NCBI GenBank assembly: GCA_019638695.1
Contig: JAHBTG010000026.1
Location: 1 to 35,181 of the forward strand
Reading direction: 5' to 3'
DNA length: 35,181 bases
Source of the DNA: Bacteroidota bacterium
GTDB taxonomy: Bacteria; Bacteroidota; Bacteroidia; J057; JAJTIE01
The position numbers and the translations under genes were made by a program. Positions within the stretch are counted from its first letter, which is position 1. Every line of letters starts with the position of its first letter. A model generated the notes under the pieces. The model did not search any database. It was not told where the DNA came from and saw only the letters and a program-made list of their open reading frames with translations. Positions 22,586 to 32,600 of the stretch are shown in pieces.

Positions 22586-23667
22586 GCCTGTGCAGTAGTG
22601 GTGAGCCCTTCATTCAGGCGGGCGGCATTCTCCTCTATACGGAGCGCTTCGATCACTTCATCCAGTTCTCCCAGCAGCACTGCGGGCAGGTTATACAGGG
22701 TGAGCCCTATACGGTGGTCTGTAAAGCGGCTTTGCGGGAAGTTATAGGTGCGGATCTTGGCAGAACGGTCGCTACTGCTGACAAGGCTCTTGCGCTGGGC
22801 CATCTCCGCTTCCTTGCGTTTGGAAAGCTCCAGGTCATACAGGCGTGTCTTCAGTACCTTAAGCGCCAGGTCATAGTTCTTGAGCTGGCTGCGCTCGTTC
22901 TGCATACTCACCACAAGGCCGGTAGGAATGTGCGTGAGGCGCACGGCCGAATACGTGGTGTTTACACTCTGCCCGCCGGCGCCGCTGGAGCAGAAGGTAT
23001 CCTTGCGGATGTCATTCTCCTTCACTTCCACGTCAATGTCTTCGGCCTCAGGCATCACCATGACGGAAGCGGCGCTGGTATGCACACGGCCCTGGGTCTC
23101 GGTATCGGGCACCCGCTGCACACGGTGCACGCCGCTTTCAAACTTGAGCGTGCCGTAGACATCATCCCCTGTTATATTGACAATGACCTCCTTGTAGCCT
23201 CCTACGGTGCCTTCATGTACATCCTGCACCTCGAAGCGCCAGCCCTTTTTCTCGGCATAGCGCTGGTACATCTTAAAGAGGTCGCCGGCAAACAGGCTGG
23301 CTTCATCTCCTCCGGTGCCGGCCCGGATCTCCAGGATAACGTTCTTGGAATCCTCCGGATCTTTGGGGATCAGCAGGGTCTTGAGTTCGTTCTCGGCCTC
23401 TTCCAGTTTGGGTTGCAAGAGGGTAAGCTCTTCCTTGGCCATCTCGCGCATTTCCTCATCGCTTTCTGTGGCCACTATCTCCTTGGCGCTTTCTATATTG
23501 CCCAGGATATTGCGGTATTTATGCGCAGCCTTGACGATGCGTTCCAGCTCTTTATATTCCTTGCTAAGGGCGGTCATGCGCTTCATATCACTCACCAGAT
23601 TGGGATCTGCGAGCAACCCTTCCACCTCCTGGAACCGCTTCTCTATTTCACTTAATTTCTCCAGCAT
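22582..23667 (-). CDS. prfA: Peptide chain release factor 1
   Basis: RF1 recognises UAA and UAG stop codons and releases the finished peptide. The protein is 361 residues from the ATG at 23667; a GTG two codons upstream is rejected because RF1 proteins begin MLEKL. The codon-recognition tripeptide is P-D-T (187-189) in HRVQRVPDTETQGRVHTS, and the catalytic GGQ is at 231-233 in SSGAGGQSVNTT. The N-terminal helical domain and the C-terminal region (RSAKIRTYNFPQSRFTDHRIGLTLYNL) are complete. The upstream NHL-protein gene stops 2 bases before it, so it belongs to the ftsH-led run. Confidence 0.97.
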   Translation of the reverse strand: MLEKLSEIEKRFQEVEGLLADPNLVSDMKRMTALSKEYKELERIVKAAHKYRNILGNIESAKEIVATESDEEMREMAKEELTLLQPKLEEAENELKTLLIPKDPEDSKNVILEIRAGTGGDEASLFAGDLFKMYQRYAEKKGWRFEVQDVHEGTVGGYKEVIVNITGDDVYGTLKFESGVHRVQRVPDTETQGRVHTSAASVMVMPEAEDIDVEVKENDIRKDTFCSSGAGGQSVNTTYSAVRLTHIPTGLVVSMQNERSQLKNYDLALKVLKTRLYDLELSKRKEAEMAQRKSLVSSSDRSAKIRTYNFPQSRFTDHRIGLTLYNLPAVLLGELDEVIEALRIEENAARLNEGLTTTAQA

Positions 23668-23669
23668 AC

Positions 23670-24566
23670 TCACGAATTAGGATACAAAAGTACCGCATTT
23701 TTAGTCAGGATAAACAATCCCTTGCGGTGGGGCACCACGTCCAGGATGGGTTGTACAAGCTCCGGACGCAGGTAGCGGGCCGGTTTTCCGGCATCCAGCG
23801 GCTGCACCCAGATGCGAGTGGCATCCCAGCACACCAGACGGCGGCCATAGACCCGGAAGCCGTCCCAGCGGAAGGGTAGCGGCTGCTGGGGCAAGCTGAA
23901 AGCATAGACCCCGAAGATGTCAAACACCTTGATTTGCTGGGCTGTTCTATCCGCCACATAGACATAAGGGTTCAGATAATCATCGGGGTCAAATTCCAGC
24001 TCGGCAGGATTGGACAAGGTCCCTTCTCCAAAATCCATTCCGCCGAAAATAAGTTGCAATTCTCCCAGGTGATCATACTTGAGGGTGCGGTTATCCTCAG
24101 CATTAAGCACGTAGAGGTCTCCCTGGGGAGACACGGTAAAACTACGGGGAAAGATGGGAATCTGGTAGTCTGCATTGGTGGCTATGGCGGCGGGGTCTGC
24201 AAAATCCCAGGCGCGTACCGGCCGGAGGTTGACACTGAACAGTGAGATGCGGCGATTAGCATAATCCAGCAGATAAAGCTTATTGCGGGCAGCCACCCGG
24301 GCTTTGACGGGGCGGTACAGTCCTTCCGTGCGCAACCCGGCCCCGCCAATGGTAAGCACGCTGTCATAACCATAGAGATGAAAGCATTTTTGCAGCTGGC
24401 TCTGATTGGTACGCACCAGGTAGAGATTGGCTTCTTCATCCACCTCCAGTGCATCTGCCGGTTGTGCCAGCCGGTAAAGCGTATCCAGGCGGATAACCGC
24501 AGGTTGCTGTGCCCGCAGGCCGGGCAACAAGCTACTGAGGGCGAAAATCCAGCAGGCGCGTTTCAT
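23670..24566 (-). CDS. Exported NHL-type beta-propeller protein
   Basis: The protein is 298 residues. The ATG at 24566 starts a signal peptide (MKRACWIFALSSLLPGLRAQ), 35 bases inside the 3' end of lpxH. Repeated blade-like units of about 45 residues are seen: DALEVDEEANLYLVRTNQSQLQKC, VAARNKLYLLDYANRRISLFS, FTVSPQGDLYVLNAEDNRTLKYD, LEFDPDDYLNPYVYVADRTAQQIKVFD, VYGRRLVCWDATRIWVQPL. This is an NHL or 6-bladed propeller arrangement. It is probably periplasmic or lipid-free at the surface. Its ligand is unknown. It is translationally nested between lpxH and prfA. Confidence 0.8.
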   Translation of the reverse strand: MKRACWIFALSSLLPGLRAQQPAVIRLDTLYRLAQPADALEVDEEANLYLVRTNQSQLQKCFHLYGYDSVLTIGGAGLRTEGLYRPVKARVAARNKLYLLDYANRRISLFSVNLRPVRAWDFADPAAIATNADYQIPIFPRSFTVSPQGDLYVLNAEDNRTLKYDHLGELQLIFGGMDFGEGTLSNPAELEFDPDDYLNPYVYVADRTAQQIKVFDIFGVYAFSLPQQPLPFRWDGFRVYGRRLVCWDATRIWVQPLDAGKPARYLRPELVQPILDVVPHRKGLFILTKNAVLLYPNS

Positions 24567-25281
24567 GAGCAGATACCTCAAGATACGAAAAATCCTCGAT
24601 CCAGTCTCCCAGCACATAGAGTGTGGCGGTATCCGAAAGTGGCAAAGTGCGTGCCAGGTGGCGGTGCCCCATAACAATAGCCTGAAGATGCGGATGGCTG
24701 GCGGCATACTGGCGGGCAAAGATCACCTGGCGTTCCTGCTCTCCATAATCCTTGAGCTTGTGACGGCGTTCCTGGGCATTGCGGCTGGTATTGCTGCTCC
24801 AGCCGGCCAGGTTCATGGCCAGGTTGGGATGCAGGCGGGCAAACGCCCACTTTAGCACAGGGTTGCGCAGGGCAGCCTTGAGGAACTTATAGCCATGGTC
24901 TCCGGGACCCAGGCCGTCGCCATGGGCCAGGAAAAAATGCTGCCCGAAGAACGTCCTTTCGATAGGGCGGTCATAGACCTGGATGCCCAGTTCCCGGGGG
25001 AAGTAGTCTTTATACCAGATGTCGTGGTTGCCGGTAAGCACCGTAATGGGCAGTCCGCGGTCAGACAATTCCGCCAGCTTGCCCAGCAGGCGGACATAAT
25101 ATTTGGGTACCACGTGCTTCCATTCGAACCAGAAATCGAAGATATCTCCCAGCAGGTAGATCTCCTGGGCATCCTGCGAGACCCTATCCAGCCACTGCAC
25201 CAGCAACTTCTCCCGCACCAGGCTGCGGGCATGGTCTGGCGCACCCAGGTGGATGTCCGAGGCCATGTATACCTTGCTCAT
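24532..25281 (-). CDS. lpxH: UDP-2,3-diacylglucosamine hydrolase (LpxH-like)
   Basis: LpxH cleaves UDP-2,3-diacylglucosamine to lipid X in lipid A synthesis at the inner membrane. The protein is 249 residues. All metallophosphoesterase motifs are present: SDIHLG (Asp9, His11), GDIFDFW (Asp46), GNHD (Asn85, His86), LAHGDG (His120) and GHRH (His206, His208). The helical insertion of LpxH is seen between (LRNPVLKWAFARLHPNLAMNLAGWSS). The ATG at 25281 lies 3 bases after the ftsH stop. An LpxH-like phosphatase of other specificity cannot be excluded, but the insertion favours LpxH. Confidence 0.88.
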   Translation of the reverse strand: MSKVYMASDIHLGAPDHARSLVREKLLVQWLDRVSQDAQEIYLLGDIFDFWFEWKHVVPKYYVRLLGKLAELSDRGLPITVLTGNHDIWYKDYFPRELGIQVYDRPIERTFFGQHFFLAHGDGLGPGDHGYKFLKAALRNPVLKWAFARLHPNLAMNLAGWSSNTSRNAQERRHKLKDYGEQERQVIFARQYAASHPHLQAIVMGHRHLARTLPLSDTATLYVLGDWIEDFSYLEVSAHETRLLDFRPQ

Positions 25282-25284
25282 ATC

Positions 25285-27261
25285 CTAAACGGCAGATTCT
25301 TCGGCCGGGGGTGCTGCGGGTGTTTCGGCGGATGACGGGGACGTTACCGGCAGATCAACTACCGGCTCCGGGTGAACGAAGGGACGGGGACCCAGCAGAC
25401 GCTCCAGGTCTTGCTGGAAGATGACTTCTGTTTTCAGCAGCTCCTGTGCCAGGGCCTCGAGATAAGGGCGCTTCTCCAGCAGCAGCTCCTTGGTGCGCTC
25501 ATAGGCATCCTGGATAATGGAGCGGGCTTCGGTGTCTATGGTCTCGGCCAGCGCTTCAGAGTAGGGCTTAGTAAAGGTATACTCCTCCTGGCCCTGGCGG
25601 GCATAGCTGATATTACCCACTTTGTCATTCATGCCATAGTAAGTGATCATGGCATAGGCCATCTGGGTAATGCGTTCCAGGTCATTTTGTGCGCCGGTGG
25701 AGATCCTGCCAAAGACAATCTCCTCTGCGGCCCTGCCTGCCAGCGTAACGCACATGCGGTCAATCAGCTGCTCGGTATTGTAGAGATATTCTTCCCTGGG
25801 CAGGTACTGGGCATATCCCAGCGCAGCCACCCCGCGGGGGATAATGCTCACCTTCACCAGCGGGTCTGCATACTCCAGGAACCAGCCGGCTACGGCATGG
25901 CCGGCCTCATGATAGGCAATGATCTTCTTCTCCTGCGGAGAGATGATGCGGTTCTTCTTCTCCAGGCCGCCTATGACGCGGTCGATGGCATCCTGGAAGT
26001 CCTGCATGTCTATGGCGTTCTTGTTTTTGCGGGCGGCAATGAGGGCGGCCTCATTACACACATTCATAATATCCGCCCCTACGAAACCAGGCGTCTGGGC
26101 GGCCAGTTGTTTGGCATCCACGTTATCGCTCTTCACCAGTTTCTTGAGGTGGACCTTAAAGATAGCTTCCCGCTCCTTGAGGTCGGGGCGGTCCACGGCG
26201 ATCATGCGGTCAAAACGACCGGGACGCAGGAGCGCTTTGTCCAACACATCGGGGCGGTTGGTGGCCGCCATCAGGATCACTCCCTGATCGGTATTGAAGC
26301 CGTCCATCTCCACCAGGATCTGGTTAAGCGTATTCTCCCGCTCATCATTGCCGCCGGTAACATTGGCGCGGCCACGGCTGCGGCCAATGGCGTCTATCTC
26401 GTCTATAAAGATGATACAGGGCGCTTTTTCCTTGGCCTGCTTGAAGAGGTCCCGCACCCGTGCGGCGCCTACGCCCACAAACATCTCCACGAAGTCTGAA
26501 CCGCTGAGGCTGAAGAAAGGGGCGCCGGCTTCACCAGCCACAGCCTTGGCCAGCAGGGTTTTGCCGGTACCGGGAGGGCCCACCAGCAGCACTCCCTTGG
26601 GAATATGCCCACCTAGTTTGGTAAACTTGCCGGGGTTCTTGAGAAACTCCACTACTTCCTGCACCTCTTCCTTAGCCTCTTCCTGGCCGGCCACGTCGCT
26701 GAAGGTGACCTTCACGCGGTTTTCCTTGTCAAAAAGAGAAGCCTTGCTCTTGCCGATACTGAAGATCTGCGAACCGCCCATGCCCCCGCTCATGCGGCGC
26801 ATAAAGAACATCCAGATGGCAATGAGGATAAATACAGGGATGAGGAACTGCAGTACAGGGCCTATATAGTCTACTTTTTCAACGTTGCGATAGAGCACGC
26901 CTTTATCGCGCAGCTCTTTGACAAAGGTCTCGGGGGCAATGATCTTGAACGTATAAGAAGGGGTCTTGCCATCGCCAAACATGGGTTTACCGCCGGCAGC
27001 GCGGTCGCCGCCCTGTTCGGCAGCTTTAGCCTCGGGTGTGAGGTAGACTTCTACGAGCTTCTGGTTGACAATATCTATGCTCTCCACCTTCTTATCCGCC
27101 ACCAGTTCCCAGAACTGGTTCTCGGGGATCTCTTTGCCGCTGCTGCGGTCTGGCAGCACAAACAAGGCCACGAGAATAAAGAGGAAGATGATGCCATATA
27201 TCCAATACAGGTTGCCGCTGGAGCCGCCTTTGGGTTTCTTGGGGGTGGGTTCTTGGGCCAT
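25285..27261 (-). CDS. ftsH: ATP-dependent zinc metalloprotease FtsH
   Basis: FtsH is the membrane AAA protease that degrades misfolded membrane proteins and regulatory targets. The protein is 658 residues, typical for Bacteroidota. TM1 (about 18-36) and TM2 (about 135-154) enclose the periplasmic domain. The AAA domain has Walker A GPPGTGKT (228-235), Walker B IIFIDEID (283-290), the [10 protein letters not shown] pore-loop region and the second region of homology with RPGRFDR. The protease site is HEAGH (451-455), with a later acidic zinc ligand expected near the [10 protein letters not shown] segment. The C-terminal tail is acidic and Pro/Ala-rich. The gene heads a run with lpxH, the NHL protein, prfA and the glycosyltransferase. 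Confidence 0.97.
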   Translation of the reverse strand: MAQEPTPKKPKGGSSGNLYWIYGIIFLFILVALFVLPDRSSGKEIPENQFWELVADKKVESIDIVNQKLVEVYLTPEAKAAEQGGDRAAGGKPMFGDGKTPSYTFKIIAPETFVKELRDKGVLYRNVEKVDYIGPVLQFLIPVFILIAIWMFFMRRMSGGMGGSQIFSIGKSKASLFDKENRVKVTFSDVAGQEEAKEEVQEVVEFLKNPGKFTKLGGHIPKGVLLVGPPGTGKTLLAKAVAGEAGAPFFSLSGSDFVEMFVGVGAARVRDLFKQAKEKAPCIIFIDEIDAIGRSRGRANVTGGNDERENTLNQILVEMDGFNTDQGVILMAATNRPDVLDKALLRPGRFDRMIAVDRPDLKEREAIFKVHLKKLVKSDNVDAKQLAAQTPGFVGADIMNVCNEAALIAARKNKNAIDMQDFQDAIDRVIGGLEKKNRIISPQEKKIIAYHEAGHAVAGWFLEYADPLVKVSIIPRGVAALGYAQYLPREEYLYNTEQLIDRMCVTLAGRAAEEIVFGRISTGAQNDLERITQMAYAMITYYGMNDKVGNISYARQGQEEYTFTKPYSEALAETIDTEARSIIQDAYERTKELLLEKRPYLEALAQELLKTEVIFQQDLERLLGPRPFVHPEPVVDLPVTSPSSAETPAAPPAEESAV

Positions 27262-27423
27262 TTGCTAACGATAACGCGTAAAAATAACGTTTTAGCCATT
27301 CAAAATACGTACCCAAGGGCAAAGCCAGGCCAAAAGGGCAGGCTACCCCACATTACCGGCTACCGTGCAGGATAAACGGGCGGCAACCTGCCCTTTTGGC
27401 AGACCCCTGACAGCCCAGCAGTG
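27262..27423 (-). other. Intergenic region upstream of ftsH
   Basis: This 162-base gap lies between the MscS-like gene and ftsH. It holds a long perfect inverted repeat (listed separately) and a TATTTTTA octamer at 27279-27286, 17 bases before the ftsH start, a possible weak -7 element. No open frame of interest was seen. Confidence 0.55.
27329..27400. repeat. Perfect 14-base inverted repeat with 44-base loop
   Basis: GCCAAAAGGGCAGG (27329-27342) is exactly complementary to CCTGCCCTTTTGGC (27387-27400). It lies after the MscS stop and before ftsH. It could be an MscS terminator, an mRNA structure ahead of ftsH, or a binding site. No T-run follows on the minus strand. Confidence 0.8.
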
Positions 27424-29058
27424 TTATCGGGCGGGGGCATCCGGCGGCTTCTGTGAAGCAGGCATTGACGAAGGAGGAAACAGGGGTATCCCGTTCATAT
27501 CCCGCAAGCTGACATAGGAAAACGAGGTGATCTCTATACCCGCTTCCCGGAAGCAGTCCTGGATATGCTCATGCAGGTGGGAATAGGTAAATTCCTGGTT
27601 CTCTGCATCCCGGGTATAGGCGTTGATTTCATAAGCCGCATACCAGTCATTGAGGGCCGTTTGCAGAATGAACGGATGCGGGCTGGGCAAGATCCCCGGG
27701 GTGCGCAGGGCCGCCTGTATCAGCAGTTCGTGCACGGTGCGCCAGGGCACATCATAACCAATCGTAACGGAGGTATGCAGGATCAGTCCATCTTCCCTGC
27801 TGAGCTTACTGTGGTTGACGGTATGGTTACTGAGTACCGTGCTGTTAGGCAGGGTAATTTCTTCATTCTTAATGGTGCGGAGACGGGTGACCAGCAGGGT
27901 CTTCTCCACCACGATCCCATCCGTATTGCCCAGCCGCACACGATCGCCCACGGTAAAAGGACGCATATAGGTAATGATCATGCCGGCCACGGCATTGGAA
28001 ATGGCGCTGGAAGAACCGAGCGAGAACAGCACCCCCAGGAAAACGGAGACTCCCTGCAGCACAGCGGAATCCGAGCCGGGGAGATAGGGGAACACCAGGA
28101 CAAACATGAGGGCATAGGCCAATATGCGTATGATCTGGTAAGTAGGCTTGGCCCATTCCGGGTGGAAATCCGGCAACCGCAAACGGCCGCTGGCTATTTG
28201 CAGGCTCAGCCGCCGCAAGGCCCTGAGCAGCAGGCGCACACAAAAGACGATCACTGCGATGGTCAGCAGGTTGGGCAGATAGTCCCAGAACGCCAACGCC
28301 ACTTTCTTCACAGGTGCCAGGGCAAAACGGATCAGGTGATCGGCATAGGGCTTTGTCCAGGGGAACAGGCTGAATATGAGCAATAATGCCCCATAGGAAA
28401 GCACGAGGATACACGCCAGGCGAATGAGTTGCAATGCTTTGGAGAGCAGCTTGCGCAGGCTGCGCACGCCCATAACCAGGTAACCTTTGTAGTAAACATC
28501 CTTCAGGCGGGGATGTGCGCCCTGCTGCAGGTAGCGGTCGAAACGGCGCATCTGGTAATTGAGCAGCCAGACACACAGGACCAGCACGCCCAGCACCAAT
28601 GCCGCCAGCCCAAGGTCTGTCCACAACCGGGTCTGGTCCTCCGCGGCCCGCACAGTCATCACCTCTGTCAGCATGTGCTTCCGCCAGCGCTCCGCCAATT
28701 CGCGAGGCGGCAACCCGGTACCCAGCGTATCCGCGGCCTGCACCGTGACCAGGCTAATGCCATGCCACCGGATGATCCACTTATGATGCAAACTGTCATA
28801 TGCCTGCACCAGGCTATCTGCAGACACTTCCTTCCGCAAGGCTAGGGTTTGCAGGCCCTGGATAGTCAGCTGAGCACGCTGCTGCGGAGAGAGCTCGCCA
28901 TAAGGCTGCCTGAGCATAAAGAGGGTATCTTCCCAGGGCACCACGGGAGCAGGCGGATGAGGCTGCCCATACGCTATAGAAGGTAGCACGCAAAGGATCC
29001 ACAGGGCATACCGGAAACTCTTTTGCCAGATGTATGTTAAGAAAGTAGCAGGTGTCAT
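27424..29058 (-). CDS. MscS-type mechanosensitive ion channel
   Basis: The protein is 544 residues. The ATG at 29058 opens a signal sequence (LWILCVLPSIAYGQ); an earlier in-frame start at 29100 would place it after 14 polar residues. A periplasmic N-terminal part (about 33-150) is followed by several membrane helices (WTDLGLAALVLGVLVLCVWLL, LACILVLSYGALLLIFSLF, LLTIAVIVFCVRLLL, ILAYALMFVLVFPYL). The MscS pore helix is VFLGVLFSLGSSSAISNAVAGMI, then the beta domain with RPFTVGDRVRLG, GIVVEKTLLVTRLRT and LPNSTVLSNHTVNHS. It should act as an osmotic safety valve in the inner membrane. Its start lies only 36 bases from the divergent gene at 29095. Confidence 0.92.
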   Translation of the reverse strand: MTPATFLTYIWQKSFRYALWILCVLPSIAYGQPHPPAPVVPWEDTLFMLRQPYGELSPQQRAQLTIQGLQTLALRKEVSADSLVQAYDSLHHKWIIRWHGISLVTVQAADTLGTGLPPRELAERWRKHMLTEVMTVRAAEDQTRLWTDLGLAALVLGVLVLCVWLLNYQMRRFDRYLQQGAHPRLKDVYYKGYLVMGVRSLRKLLSKALQLIRLACILVLSYGALLLIFSLFPWTKPYADHLIRFALAPVKKVALAFWDYLPNLLTIAVIVFCVRLLLRALRRLSLQIASGRLRLPDFHPEWAKPTYQIIRILAYALMFVLVFPYLPGSDSAVLQGVSVFLGVLFSLGSSSAISNAVAGMIITYMRPFTVGDRVRLGNTDGIVVEKTLLVTRLRTIKNEEITLPNSTVLSNHTVNHSKLSREDGLILHTSVTIGYDVPWRTVHELLIQAALRTPGILPSPHPFILQTALNDWYAAYEINAYTRDAENQEFTYSHLHEHIQDCFREAGIEITSFSYVSLRDMNGIPLFPPSSMPASQKPPDAPAR

Positions 29059-29094
29059 CAACTTTGGTCCGTTTTTTGTAAAATGCATATAATT

Positions 29095-29490
29095 ATGCAA
29101 AAAAAATCTTTTCTTCTCTGGATACTGCTGGGCTGGCTAAGCCTGGGCAGTGGTTTGGCGCAAAGTGCCTTTGAGGTGCGCGTAGATAACAAGATAGTTG
29201 CTGAGCAGGATGAGTACACCTTCAACAAGGACGAGACCTACAAACTGGATGTACAGGGACTGAAGCCCAACTCCATCCTGAAGCTGCGCTACCGCAAAGC
29301 GGGCGTAAAGATGCAGGAGCAAACCATCATGGCCGATGCCGAAGGCAAGCTCTCCCGTCTGCTGGAAGCGCCGGAGAAAAGCATCGGCGTCACCTGCGAA
29401 CTGGAGCTGACGACGGCGGACGGCGAAGACAGGCTTATCCGCTTCCGCATCAAATTCCGCAACCTGGAAAAAGGACAGCCGCAGGAATAA
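29095..29490 (+). CDS. Small exported beta-rich protein, function unknown
   Basis: The protein is 131 residues. The ATG at 29095 begins a clear signal peptide (MQKKSFLLWILLGWLSLGSGLAQ), four codons after an alternative in-frame ATG at 29083. The mature part is strongly beta: FEVRVDNKIVAEQDEYTF, TYKLDVQGLKPNSILKLRYRKAG, CELELTTADGEDRLIRFRIKFRNL, suggesting a single Ig-like or carboxypeptidase-regulatory-like domain. It is probably periplasmic. The divergent MscS gene starts 36 bases away, leaving little room for two promoters. Its 3' end converges on the metalloprotease gene across a region with a REP-like element. Confidence 0.75.
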   Translation: MQKKSFLLWILLGWLSLGSGLAQSAFEVRVDNKIVAEQDEYTFNKDETYKLDVQGLKPNSILKLRYRKAGVKMQEQTIMADAEGKLSRLLEAPEKSIGVTCELELTTADGEDRLIRFRIKFRNLEKGQPQE

Positions 29491-29680
29491 TACCTGCACA
29501 CCGGGGTTACGATGACTATACTAGCTGTAGTGCCCCCCACGCCACCCTGATTCTGCGCAGCGTCATCCTGAGCGTAGCGAAGGATCTCCTCCTTACTGAA
29601 AGCACCCAGAAATCAAGGCTGAACCGAAAAGGGCAGCCCCAGAAATAGTGCACAGGGGTCAAGGATAAGGCATCCTCCCC
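29491..29680. other. 190-base convergent intergenic region
   Basis: This stretch lies between the ends of two convergent genes. It contains a REP-like hairpin element (listed separately) and otherwise GC-rich, apparently non-coding sequence. Confidence 0.6.
29561..29594. repeat. REP-like palindromic element
   Basis: The stem ATCCT (29565-29569) and AGGAT (29581-29585) flank GAGCGTAGCGA, within the string CGTCATCCTGAGCG that I recognise from dispersed repeats in several phyla, including Bacteroidota. A second small stem, AAGGA (29580-29584) with TCCTT (29590-29594), overlaps it. It sits between convergent gene ends, a usual place for REPs. Only one copy is visible in the window. Confidence 0.6.
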
Positions 29681-32600
29681 CTACACCTTAACAAAGACCC
29701 TGTTATCGAGGAGGCGGCCGCGGGCGCGGAGGCGGCAGTGGTAGACGCCGGGCAGCAGGGTGTGCACGCAGAGCGCGCAGGTGCGGCCGCGGGCCAGGTG
29801 GGTGAGGACTACGGCGCCCGCCCAGTCCAGTACCAGGACCTCCAGGGGGTACTCCGGGGGGGCTTCGCGGGTGAGGGTGAGGAGGAGCCGGTCGGTGGCG
29901 GGGTTGGGCTCCAGGGTGTGGATGCGCGGCGGGTCTGCGGGACTGACAGGCGGCGCGGGGGTGTGCCGGGGGGTGTGGGCGCTGCGGATGCGGGGGAATG
30001 CGGGCAGGGCGGGCTCGGCTTGGGGGACGGGCTGGCCGTGCCAGGTGAGCCAGGCGCGGGCGTGGCTGTAGATGGGGCAGCCGGGGCTGAGCAGGGCGGA
30101 GACCTGGGCGGCTTCGGCGGGGGTGGCTTGCTGGATGCTGCGGCGGGCTTCCTGCAGCCGGAGATTGAGCCGGAAGTAGTCTTGGGTATGTTGCTGGCAC
30201 TCGGTGGCGGGGCTGAAGGCGGCCAGCTCGGCGGCCAGGGTGCTGTGCTGACGGTGGTGCAGCAGGTAGGTCCAGTATTCGAGGGTGGGGTCGGCCGTGA
30301 GGCGGGCGCTTTGGGTGCGGATGGCTTGGGGGCTGAGCTCGGCGGGCTGGGCGGGGTCTTCCCAGGCGGGGAGGTCTGCGGTGGTGGCAGTGAGATAGGC
30401 GGGGGCGCGGAGGCCTTCGCCGCCGCCGTCGGGCGGGGTGGTCTGGTAGTTGCAGGTGTCTACGCAGTAGCGGTTGGCGTATTGGGGGTAGGCATAGCCG
30501 GTGGTCTTGGGCCGCAGGTGGTCATAATCGCACACGCTGGCGCCGCCGCTGACGGCGCTGTGGTAGTAGTCGAAGGTGACGTCGGCATTGGTGTATCCGA
30601 CGCCGGGAATGGAGTAGATATCGAGGCCGTAGGGGTTGTCGGCGGCAAAGATATTGTCCATGGGTACGGTGACGGTTCCCATGGTGTGGGGGGTGCCTGC
30701 GTAATTTATTTTCCCTTCATTGTACCACACGGGTTCGTCTTCGCCGTTCATATAATTGCAGAAGAAGCGGAACCGGTTGTCGCCCTGGGTCCACAGGGCT
30801 ACGGGGGTTTCAAGGAAGCGGTTGTAGAAGACCTGGACTTCGTAGCAGGTGCCGTCGCACCGGGGTTGGGCGTCTTTTTGGTAGATGGAGATGATGCCGT
30901 TTTGGAAGGTGTTGTAACTGATTAGGCTGCCGCGGATCTGGTCTAGGTGTATGCCGTAGAAGGGGGTGTGGCCGGTGGTGTCTTTAAAGGTGTTGACGGC
31001 GGCGCTGAGGTTATAGAAGGGCCCGCCGACTTGCAGCCCGATGCGGCAGCCGGTGAAGGTATTGTGTTCTACGGCGCTGCTGGTGGTGGTGTTGCCGTTG
31101 ACTAAGGTGGAGAGGTTGACGCCGGATTTCCAGCCTTGGATCGTATTGTACCGGACGTCAGCCAGGCCGTTCCAGATGTCTATGGCGTTGTTGTCGGTGC
31201 CGGGGTTATTATGAGAATAATAGCTTTGGGTGAAGGTGTTATGATGGATCTGCATGCGGTCTACGCCCCAGCTGGCGATGCCGTGTTTGGTGGTTTCGCC
31301 GGGGGTGCCGGGCACTGCGTCGTCTGCGATAAAGTGGCAGTGGAGGGCGTGGCTTTTGTTGAGCATGATGGCGCCGGTGGGCCGGCATTCGTCCAGGTTG
31401 AGGCCCCAACGGCAGTTGCGGAAGGTGGCGGTATCGGCATACACGATGCCGCAGGTGTGGCTGGCCACGCCTTTGTAGGCGTTTTCTATGATCACCTCTT
31501 TATCCAGTTCTACAAACCCGTGGGCATAGCCGCCGCTCCGCGGGTCGCCATTATGGTTAACGAAGGGGTCGCCTACGACGACGATGCCTTCCCATCTTTG
31601 GTTACAGAGGTTGGTGAGGTGGGCGCCTTCGTGCACATATAGTTTGCCGCCGGGTTCTACTTTGATCTTGGTGTTCTCGGCCATATGTACCTGACAGTAG
31701 ATATGGAGTTTGCCGCCGTTCTTTACATGGATGTCGCCCCGCAGTAGCTTTTTGTCCCGCCAGTGGATGTCTTGACCGTTGGTGATTTCGATGTTCTGGG
31801 TGCTGTCACGGGTGCAGTAGTCTTTGACGAGGTAGCGCTGTAGGCCAGTGTATTGAGGGTGGTTACCAGGAGGAACGGTTAAGCCTATTATAGATAGGTA
31901 ATTATTATTTATCCAATAATGTATTCTACCTATTTGGCAAGGGGTTAACGAATTAGTAAAAATATTATACCCCATAGCATTATTAGATACCTTCGTTATC
32001 GAGTCACAATTCGGATTAAACAAATCATGGTTCCAACAATTTGTATTTTCAGGAGTATCTAAACAATAATCCTCTTCCACCCAAGAGTGTTCTAACCCTA
32101 GATGATGGCCTACTTCATGATATAGCAAATTACCAATATCAGATACAGGATTTCGATAGGGGTAAGAACAGTTAATATTAAATAGCCTATGAAAACTAAC
32201 TAGAGTTATTTGTGCAACATTATGGCCATTTATGATACGAACCGGCGCACAACCGCCTTCTTTAGTTGCAGCAGTTCTATCATATAAAAAGATATTTATT
32301 ATAGAATCAGCACCAACATAGTAATTAGTTGGAAAGTTAATATAACATCCAGAGAATATAGAATAATATGGGTTTGAATAATGGAAATACACCCCTTTCT
32401 CATCTTCGTCTTCATCAGGTTGACCCGTAAGCTCAAGTCTAATTCGTGTTGGTAGCACCGCAGGATATCCCCCACCCGGCATCTCCATGTGCATCAATTG
32501 ATTATTAGCCATTCTGGCATTTGCATGGTCAATAATAGAGCGGGCCATACGATACCCATTATTCCATGTATCGGAGCAACCATCCCCTGCATCAGTGGGG

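Noticed and set aside
29738-30925. A 395-codon plus-strand frame made of Gly, Val and Ala
   Set aside because: It is antisense to the very GC-rich 3' end of the metalloprotease gene. Strong strand bias (G-rich plus strand) removes stop codons, and the product is low in complexity.
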